Part shown: piece by piece, positions 57,121 through 64,000 of the stretch
Numbering within the stretch: the stretch's first letter is position 1
Layout: every line of letters starts with the position of its first letter
NCBI RefSeq assembly: GCF_000003815.2
Contig: NC_049984.1
Span: 26,153,338-26,217,337 of the forward strand
Direction: 5' to 3'
DNA length: 64,000 nt
Source of the DNA: Branchiostoma floridae
Lineage: Eukaryota > Chordata > Leptocardii > Amphioxiformes > Branchiostomatidae
Position numbers and translations under genes: made by a program
Notes under the pieces: generated by a model
What the model saw: the letters and a program-made list of their open reading frames with translations, nothing else
What the model was told of the DNA's origin: nothing
Databases searched by the model: none

Positions 57121-57554
57121 GTCAACCTCAATGATGAAAAAACGTATGTAGTCCGGAGGGACAATGTTTGGAAATCACTAAAAGAAAAACTGGCTAACAA
57201 AAGAAAATACGATCCCTCCAAAAATGTGAAGGTCGTTTTTATTGGGGAGGAGAGCACACAGGAGTTACGAGGGCCAAGAAACGAAATGTTTCGCCTCGCC
57301 CTTCAGGGAATGTTTGAGAACAGCGGGCTTTTCGAGCCTAGCCCAGACGGCTACCTGCCCGGAAATTCCCCAGTGGCTTTGATCCAAGGGGAGTTTGTAG
57401 TGGCAGGCAATGCCATAGCCATGTCTGTGGTACACCTAGGGCCTCTACTAGCTGCTTCCATCCTGCCATTGTGGCAGCTTTGTCAGGGGAGAAGCTGCCA
57501 GACATGTCACACTTCAACCATGTCGACCCCGCCGTGGCAGCGTTTGTCGAGGAG
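57121..57554 (+). pseudogene. HECT E3 ligase (G2E3-like), N-lobe exon with a frameshift
   Basis: After a weak ATGCGCAG acceptor the frame reads RRDNVWKSLKEKLANK, VKVVFIGEESTQELRGPRNE (the conserved R of the HECT N-lobe), MFRLALQGMFENSGLF and NAIAMSVVHLGP. From about 57446 the coding sense moves to another frame, CFHPAIVAALSGEK, DMSHFNHVDPAVAAFVEE, ending at GAGGAG^GTAAGC (57554/57555). The intron that follows is the one at 37221-37413. The C-lobe exons are absent here. Confidence 0.8.
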
Positions 57555-57555
57555 G

Positions 57556-57742
57556 TAAGCTTAACACAAAAAAAGTTGGAAACTTGATTTTGATCTGTAT
57601 ATCTCAATATATACTCTATCAATTGTTATGTACATCTTTATAATGCTTGTTTATTGCCCCTTACAATGTTATTCCATTTGTTATGATCGTATATTAAGTA
57701 TTTCAGCAGTTTTGTCGTCCACTTGCCTGGTTAGCGTTGGTG
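57556..57742 (+). repeat. HECT gene intron segment, copy 2 (partner at 37221-37413)
   Basis: Directly follows the N-lobe donor. It shares the run AGCTTAACACAAAAAA, then AACTTGATTTTGATCTGT and CCACTTGCCTGGTTAGCGTT with the copy at 37 kb, with small differences. The two copies diverge abruptly after GTTGGTG. Confidence 0.9.
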
Positions 57743-58390
57743 AAACATAATTAGAAGGTAGCAAACATTGCTATTATCAATTGAAATTATCCGTTGAATG
57801 ACACTTAATTCATACCACAGACACCTATCCTACCAACAAGACAACCAGACGCAGCCCATGTGGAACGAATGCCACCTGCCATCAAGATTATGTCAACACA
57901 TGTCCAGCAGGTTAAACGCAACATACAGCGTGGTAAAATGCAGACATGGTGTGCAGGGGGCAAAACTGGCCATTATCCCAGTATGTAGGTGAGAAATGAA
58001 TTGTAACATTCTCTTCTTAAAAATACAGTGTTATTTCTGAATAGATCAATAGATGAATAGAACTCTTAACATGAATGCTGCACTCTCTCCATGGTATGAA
58101 ATATTATTTTTTCTTCCTATTTTTCTTCAGCCAAAACCATTGGTGGTTGTTGCGTGTAGGTGAAGGTACAGTACAGGCTTAAACCTTTAATAAACCGTTA
58201 ATAAAGAATGATAAAAAATATACTATAATTAATTTTGTGTACACATATTAGCAACATAAAGCAAGTAAACTGAAATGACAAATGAGCCTGTTCTACTTTT
58301 AAAATGTTAAGTAGCATCCAGCAATCTGTGTCATGTTTACTATACATGTATCAGAGAAATCTATAACAAGAGAACTTCTTATCTTTCAGC
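57743..58390. other. no firm gene
   Basis: AT-rich. A possible small exon near 57822-57990 ends at GTAG^GTGAGA. Its frames are short and match nothing I recognise. Confidence 0.4.
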
Positions 58391-59400
58391 TCATTGGCTG
58401 GGTTATTGACCAGAATGTCGCCGAGAAGTTGGGGCAAGCCATGAGAGATGTGGGGGTTGGGACGTTTTACTTAAGACAGGAGGGAAATACGCAGGGCACC
58501 AACACCTTCAAGTGTATGTCTTTGTCAGGTATGACATTTCTTCACATGTATAATGATCAAGCCCGCAAAACAAACATAAAAGCTAACCTGGTACAAGCTT
58601 AACTGTTGCAAAAAATATAATATTTGGATTACGTATAAATTGAATTGCAATTTGAACTATAAAGGACATAGATCTAATAACTGCAATTCACTTTTACCCA
58701 CAAAGAGCTCAAGAAAGCTATAAAGCTGCTGCCAGACAAACTATCAGATCATTGAGAATGTTGGCTTAACCAAAGAGGCGAAGATCGATAGTTTGCAGGG
58801 GCGGACGCTTACGGTCATCCTTATAGTAAAGCTTATAAAGTACCTGTTTTTGCCTCCCTACCATTTTGTGTAAATATATATGGTGAAGTTCAAATAAATA
58901 AATAAATAAATAACAGCAAAGGAGCAAAGGTTCCGCACAAGATCTCCGAGAGGAAAGCCCTCCTTAGGGAACTTCTGGGAGGAGCAGAAAGGGTGAGCTG
59001 TTTCAAAGTAGATGTTGTTCGACCCTTTTGATATTTGAAAATGTGCTGAACTAATGTGTATGGCTTCACATTTGAACCCGTTTTCTCCACATTTACTGTT
59101 TGCCCTATGTAGATAACACTACCTGGGAGGCCAGGTAATCGTGTACAGATCCGAGTGGCTGATGTTCAAGAGATTTGGCAGGTAAGTTGCAAAATTTGTA
59201 ATTGGGTAATTTCTTCTATAGAAAAAAGATCATTAATAAAACGCAGAACAAATGATAGAAACAAAAATTAGCGCAATGATTTATCTATACCATAATATAC
59301 TGCCCTCTTCACAGGAGTTCTCGAGGATTATGGACATGCTCAAGGACCCCATGCTCCATTACAACGATAAAGCAGCTGGAATAGATTGACTTTGAAGTGT
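58391..59400 (+). pseudogene. SAP-like gene family, copy B
   Basis: Exon 58391-58527 (LIGWVIDQNVAEKLGQAMRD, VGTFYLRQEG) follows CTTTCAG and ends at a GTATGA donor. A broken exon near 58702-58995 parallels the SAP-like exon of copy A (KELKKAIKLLPDK, then KGAKVPHKISERKALLREL) but has stops and an insertion. Exon 59113-59181 (ITLPGRPGNRVQIRVADVQE, ending GTAAGT) matches copy A's VKLPG exon, two codons shorter. A further exon begins at 59315 (EFSRIMDMLKDPMLHYNDKA) and meets TGA. Order and phases agree with copy A on the opposite strand. It is decayed. Confidence 0.6.
58811..58912 (+). mobile_element. LINE-like 3' tail inserted in an exon of copy B
   Basis: About 100 bases that have no counterpart in copy A interrupt the SAP-like exon. 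They end in a tandem AAATAAATAAATAAATAA tail, typical of CR1/L2-type LINE or SINE 3' ends. The exon sequence resumes immediately after. The insert is too short to encode protein. Confidence 0.6.
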
Positions 59401-59476
59401 ACTTTCGTCCAGACAACATTGTCTGTGAAAGGATCTTTGATGACAAGGCGTGGCAACAAATGAATCTGTCTTGTCT

Positions 59477-59620
59477 NNNNNNNNNNNNNNNNNNNNNNNN
59501 NNNNNNNNNNNNNNNNNNNNNNNNNNNNNNNNNNNNNNNNNNNNNNNNNNNNNNNNNNNNNNNNNNNNNNNNNNNNNNNNNNNNNNNNNNNNNNNNNNNN
59601 NNNNNNNNNNNNNNNNNNNN
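59477..59620. other. assembly gap
   Basis: 144 ambiguous bases, just after a SAP-like copy B exon. Confidence 1.
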
Positions 59621-59639
59621 AGTGTCATCCATGTACTAA

Positions 59640-60134
59640 ATGTGCCACCAACAACCACAAGGCTGTAACAGATGCGATAAACAAACACCTGTCGTCGTTT
59701 CTCTACTGCAATTCAACTTGAGATACTGGATTTACCTTTCTTCGTTCATTCATGAGTCAGCCAATTCATTCCAAAATAAAATGACATGTGGCATGTGGCC
59801 GTTGACATTAATCGTCTACAACCTGCCACCAGAGATAAGGACGCTCTTCAACTTGCTTCTGCTGGTCAGCACTATAGCAGGCATCGTTTTTTATTACTTT
59901 TCTCTAGTAAGTGTTACAGCACCCGCCTTATGTAAGTTATACGTCGCTGCCCACCGAAGTACAATGGCGTTTTCCCTAGAAATCGCAAGGTGGCAGTTCT
60001 TCACAGTAAAAAACAAACACAACATCCGGGCACTGACCGTCCCATCGTTCTCTTTTCCCGAAACTTCTTTTCGTCGAAGGGTTTGCAAAGTTTTCTTTGT
60101 CTCTCGACTTGGTGGTTTTTTCTGCTTTTCGTAG
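59640..60134 (+). pseudogene. transposase-domain fragment (CACTA/Tnp2-like)
   Basis: The frame contains GMWPLTLIVYNLPPEIRTLF followed by LLLLVSTIAG. This is close to the (S)(L/M)WP...(I/V)(N/Y)(E/N)LPP..R.....L.AG segment of Tnp2-like transposase domains in EnSpm/CACTA and related animal elements. Flanking residues look random, and the copy is short. Confidence 0.5.
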
Positions 60135-60332
60135 CGATTTACTTCTGTCCTTCTGGCACAGTGGGCCCTATATTAATAGGGACTGTTTAGTCTCCGTAGG
60201 TCACTTTGTGAAGTGTTATTTTTGCACATTTTTCACATTTGCTGTTTTCTCTTACAGCACGCCTTTTTCAGATTTCACGCGCTAGCTCAGGGCAAGTACT
60301 GTCTTGTCTAGCCAACGAGTTTACACTTTACT

Positions 60333-60791
60333 ATGAATCCTACCACGTCGTTTGAACCTGGCAAGATGATTCCGCCTGTATCTTATCTGCAGGCGGGGAT
60401 CTCTGGCGAGACACATCTCACTTACCAGATGGCCGGGAGTGGGATGTCACGCCATACGCAAACCCCTGCCACTTTTGGCACCAACAGTGCAGTACCCACC
60501 GCCGCCGCCAGTTCGCTGCCGGTCAGCATACTGGGAGCACCCGCAGCTGGTGTTTTTGCACCAGCAGGCGGCGGAGGCACTGGGGCGTTTCAGCCCAATC
60601 CTGCTCTGGCTACAGGTATGCCATGGAGCGTTTTTTCCGAGTTCAGTAGACTCGTGAATGACATGAGGTCGGCTTTGGACCAGTCCAATAGCCATTGGAC
60701 CATTGACCAATTACTCACGGCCTCTATCCCTGGACGGGGTTCAGGCATGATCACCGCCTCAAAGCTAAAATTTGTAGTGACTAGAAATTAA
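60333..60791 (+). CDS. Pro/Ala/Gly-rich gag-like open frame
   Basis: 152 codons from an ATG. The first half is low complexity (VPTAAASSLPVSILGAPAAG, then a Gly run). The second half looks folded (PWSVFSEFSRLVNDMRSALD, HWTIDQLLTASIPGRG). It sits 80 bases upstream of an RNase H end fragment, so a gag-like ORF of the same DIRS-type element is a fair guess. No signature proves it. Confidence 0.35.
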   Translation: MNPTTSFEPGKMIPPVSYLQAGISGETHLTYQMAGSGMSRHTQTPATFGTNSAVPTAAASSLPVSILGAPAAGVFAPAGGGGTGAFQPNPALATGMPWSVFSEFSRLVNDMRSALDQSNSHWTIDQLLTASIPGRGSGMITASKLKFVVTRN

Positions 60792-60857
60792 ACACTTCAC
60801 AGTGACAACACAACACACCACAGCACTGAGTCAAAACATGACTTCAGCATCGCAGAA

Positions 60858-61121
60858 CATCACATACCGGTGGCAGACAATAGACTAGCCGACTTCTTTA
60901 GTCGTTGGCACACGGAATCCAGATACCAAACGCAGTTCCGAGCAGCTACGGCTGGCGAGATACCGGTATGCCAGACCTGGTCCCAGTTTTCCCATCAATG
61001 GACCCTGAACGAAGAGAATAACATACTGTATGAAGCATTGTCCAAGCGTACTGCTACATCTTTTAAAGCACCAGTGAACAATAAGCACGATAATCAAACG
61101 CCATCACCCGTTCTTTGGTGA
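60858..61121 (+). pseudogene. retroelement RNase H end (DIRS/Ngaro-like)
   Basis: The frame reads HHIPVADNRLADFFSRWHTE, the closing helix of RNase H domains (H.PG..N..AD.LSR) with the extra Trp seen in DIRS-type elements. A short tail with QFSHQWTL follows. The rest of the RT is absent. Confidence 0.6.
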
Positions 61122-62047
61122 TAGTGCTGACACCTAATTTAAGCTCCGATTAGCCAAATCTAGCCTGTGCATATGGATATTACACTAAATTGCACTAGAA
61201 GACGCGGAGCCGAATGTGAACCTAAAATGTGAAATAATGATTTAAAAATGAATAAATGATCTTTAAATGTATTTCAGATTTTGTGCTGAAGATGGAAGTA
61301 AGACTGAGTGGACCGATGTACGAGGACTTTCACAGATGCGCAGGATCTTTGCCAACAAGTGCACTTCAGCAAGGGACTAGGTAGGTAGTAGGTAGGCACT
61401 TCAGCCTGCCGGGGCACGGAAAGAAAACTGCATGTCTAAAGAACAGCTAAGTTCTTTGACTTGATTCACTATTAATCGTCTTAATATTGGTATTTAAACT
61501 TGATACTGCACAACAACAATACTAGTACTGCCGACAAAGAATAACAACACTGTATTTTAAACATATTCTATCATTTATATTCTAACTCATACATGTGTTC
61601 AATTCCTGGTATTCTAACAGTTGGCAATGGCGACTGTCTTTGCAATACGGTCATGCTGCTGACTGGAAGTGACGACTGCACAGCAGTGCTGCGTTTGGGT
61701 GCCACAGTTTATGCCGAAATACAGGTACTTGTTAGGAGATCAAAAGAACTTGAAGTTTGACTCCTGCAAATGTAAATCTGAAACAATCAAGGCAACGATG
61801 CCACCAGAGGCATCAGAAGGCGTGCACCGATCACAAGAGACGGGCGAAGAAAACGACATCAACATAGGGGACACAGTCCTAGCTGAACGTTTTATGTATT
61901 CATCCGGACTGAGATGGCACGATTTTCTTTAATCATTGTACCGGTAGCAAGCGTGGAGTTATGATATTAGTTACAAAAGGCATAGTTGTACACGATTGCA
62001 TTAAAGACAATGATGGCCGATTGTTAATACTAAAAAAAGCGATCCGG

Positions 62048-62220
62048 TCCAAGAGCAAGGGGCGAAGAGGAAGTACAACCACACCTCAGCAGAGATGTAC
62101 AAGGGATATCTTCCCGTCAGGTAGACGGCGCGGTGCCCAGCACATGTAGCGTAGATGATTTCGGCGCGGGTACCGGGTCCAGCACATCTTGTGAGGATGA
62201 CCTCTACAATAGTCCGGCTC
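62048..62220 (+). CDS. plus-strand copy of the RKY-HTSAEMYKGY segment
   Basis: GAKRKYNHTSAEMYKGYLPV at 62060-62130 corresponds to RKYTYTSAEMYKGYPALR of the minus fragment at 10393-10545, with nucleotide similarity over about 85 bases. A 1-base difference changes the frame just upstream. The sequence continues in another frame with a Ser/Asp-rich stretch (SVDDFGAGTGSSTSCEDDLY). Role unknown. Confidence 0.45.
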
Positions 62221-62239
62221 CAAGTTACTAGTAATCTCG

Positions 62240-62425
62240 CGCTCCAAGCTCATCTCATGTAGAGGACGACGTCAGAATGTTAACGGACATGTTTCCGGGC
62301 TCCCTAGGCAGCCTGGGCCACAACGCTGTGATGGACATCAGGGCCAGGTCGCAGAGCATAGATAGTGCCCATAAGAACATTATTCGGATTCTACGGCCGC
62401 GCAGGTTGTCAAAGTTCTCGTTTGT
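62240..62425 (+). CDS. short exon-like stretch
   Basis: The frame reads VEDDVRMLTDMFPGSLGSLG and VMDIRARSQSIDSAHKNIIR before a stop. The 'ML..MFP' run recalls CUE/UBA-like ubiquitin-binding helices, but it is too short to be sure. A stop separates it from the hAT sequence that follows. Confidence 0.25.
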
Positions 62426-62911
62426 CGGGGTTTGACCAGGACTTCCAGAAGCCTCTCGTTGCCATGGGGAAGCTCCTCCTGGACGCGGCCAATGAAGTCA
62501 CGTCGTCTGTCTTTGGGAAAGACCTGGACCCTCCCAAGCTGACACGCCACCTCTTCATGCTGCCCGACATCATAGAGCAGGCACTTCCTAAGGTGAAGAA
62601 AGTGACGAGTATAAGAACCATTTTTTTCCGCAATGGCCACAGCCTCGCTGTCCCTCACATTCTCCCAAACCCACAAACTACTCCGGCTCTATCTCACAGT
62701 ACCCATCACTTACGCCACATCTGAGAGCACATTCTCCTCATTGAAGAGACTGCTCACATACCTCCGCTCCACAATATTAGAACAGCGACTGAACAACTGT
62801 ATGCTGCTGCACATCCACAAAAACATTGTTGATAACATAAACCTGACAGACATCGCGGCGCACAATGAGAAATGTGCTGTTCTATATGAAATTTTTCTAA
62901 CATTTGAGTAA
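62420..62911 (+). pseudogene. hAT transposase C-terminal part (ZMYM1-like)
   Basis: The frame 62420-62620 reads FDQDFQKPLVAMGKLLLDAA, LTRHLFMLPDIIEQALPKVK. After a frameshift near 62630 comes LLRLYLTVPITYATSESTFS, SLKRLLTYLRST and RLNNCMLLHIHKNIVDNINL, the hAT C-terminal dimerisation domain with its conserved ATSE..FS...R...YLR. The N-terminal catalytic part is absent. It is a decayed domesticated-type or transposon copy. Confidence 0.85.
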
Positions 62912-62979
62912 CGAGTGCAAATAATGCCCTTCCCTCCTGTATACTGCAAGACGATCAGCAAGACGTGAAAACTGACTCT

Positions 62980-64000
62980 CTGCTGACTTAATTAAGGTAT
63001 TTCAAATTCATTTGTAAACAGGAAGCATGAACTGCTTTTGTGAAATTTATGAATAGAGATGAACTACTTATCTTTTTCAGAAATTATGTCTACAGACTTG
63101 GTAAGGCACTTTACGCAAGGGGAAATAAATAATCCTCTTAAGAATAATTGTGACAAATAACCTTTACACCAACAACCACTTCACTGTGTTCTGTCTAGAA
63201 TGTGATATACATGAACATGAACATGGACATGACAATCCTTGACAATTGTCTATATCCCTTTCAGGCCTACAACAATCTGTGGACGACAATCTCTTCCTAC
63301 TACATCCTGATGAAAACACCGCACATCTATTAGGATGGATGTCGCAGTGTAGAATAGAAAATCCCATAAATACATAACCCTTGTGCAACATATATGTAAT
63401 GCTCTCTTTTGTCAGTGTTGAATGTGACAAATAACACTTCTATTGGAAATACTTCTACTGGAAATTCAATTTCAACTTCCAGCTTATAAAAGTTATTTTG
63501 TAATATTACTCCTTGTCTATAGATCAAACAAAACAACTTCCAAGGAAACCAGACACATGTAATCCGTTTTCTTAATCATTCAAAACCTTTTGTGCTATGC
63601 TAAAAAGGGTCGGATAGTGAGATTACAAGACTCGACTTCTGGACCCATCTCCAAATACTATGTAGCTTCATCAGTCATGGCCTGTTGCATGATGCTGTAT
63701 CATGACCCAGGGGCCACAGCTTTTGCAGGCAGTGCATTCTTCGCTGGTTAAGATATGGTAAGAAACAATGTCCTGTCAGCAGGGTGCCACTGAGGGAGGA
63801 CCATCTCACCGTATCTGGTCTTAAGCAGCTTGCGGAGTATTCCAATATGAAGTTTTGTATTCGTCTGTAACAGAAAATCTTTACACAGTGCCTGCTGCCT
63901 GTAATGAAGGCAATACAAAGGCACGAAGGAAATGTTATTGTTACAGTAATTCAACTTTAAGGAAACATTTGAAAATCAATATGAAACAGCATTTGCAGAA
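62980..64000. other. no recognisable gene
   Basis: AT-rich sequence with only short frames. No motif, repeat or RNA gene found. Confidence 0.45.

Noticed and set aside
59309-59688. Several frames across the gap at 59477-59620
   Set aside because: Same reason; no sequence is known there.

Overview
The window is animal nuclear DNA: AT-rich, with spliced genes showing clear GT-AG junctions, long introns, two assembly gaps and many degraded transposon relics. The protein families present (a G2E3-like HECT ligase, a caspase, a P2X7-type cytosolic domain, GTF2I-like, SAP-like and Ulp1-like genes, and Penelope, DIRS/Crypton, Harbinger, hAT, gypsy and non-LTR fragments) fit an invertebrate deuterostome, most likely a cephalochordate (amphioxus, Branchiostoma). 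That assignment is an inference from gene content.

Layout. 0-3 kb: minus-strand terminal exons, including an intact spliced GTF2I-like gene with a possible alternative arginine/glycine-rich tail. 3.8-4.4 kb: a minisatellite. 4.9-10 kb: minus-oriented LINE, gypsy and Penelope relics, one LINE fragment fused in frame to a zinc-finger exon. 10-17.5 kb: unrecognised exon fragments. 18-26 kb: a caspase pseudogene, a transposon-like repeat, a decayed SAP-like gene (copy A) and an exon chain with a CLWC motif. 27-30.6 kb: integrase, hAT and tyrosine-recombinase fragments. 31-37.2 kb: a triplicated transposase-like module and a Ulp1-like gene with an acidic repeat exon. A Harbinger-like element carrying a nested tRNA-derived SINE lies in an intron of that Ulp1 gene.

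From 37.2 kb rightwards coding switches to the plus strand. First comes the C-lobe half of a HECT gene, then a 1.04-kb TIR element, minisatellites and a gypsy 3' end with its LTR. Next are a spliced repeat protein, hAT, the second copy of the 20-kb repeat, a P2X7-type domain, a LINE RT, a Harbinger fragment and the N-lobe half of a HECT gene. Last come SAP-like copy B, DIRS-like fragments and a hAT C-terminus.

Most coding pieces carry stops or frameshifts, so this reads as a graveyard of duplicated host genes and mobile elements rather than a set of working pathways. Two patterns stand out. Every recognisable protein-coding fragment left of ~37.2 kb is minus and every one to the right is plus, including transposon pieces that should land at random. 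Several sequences also recur on opposite strands across this switch point (20/53 kb, 22/59 kb, 10.5/62 kb), and two halves of a HECT gene share the same intron 20 kb apart.
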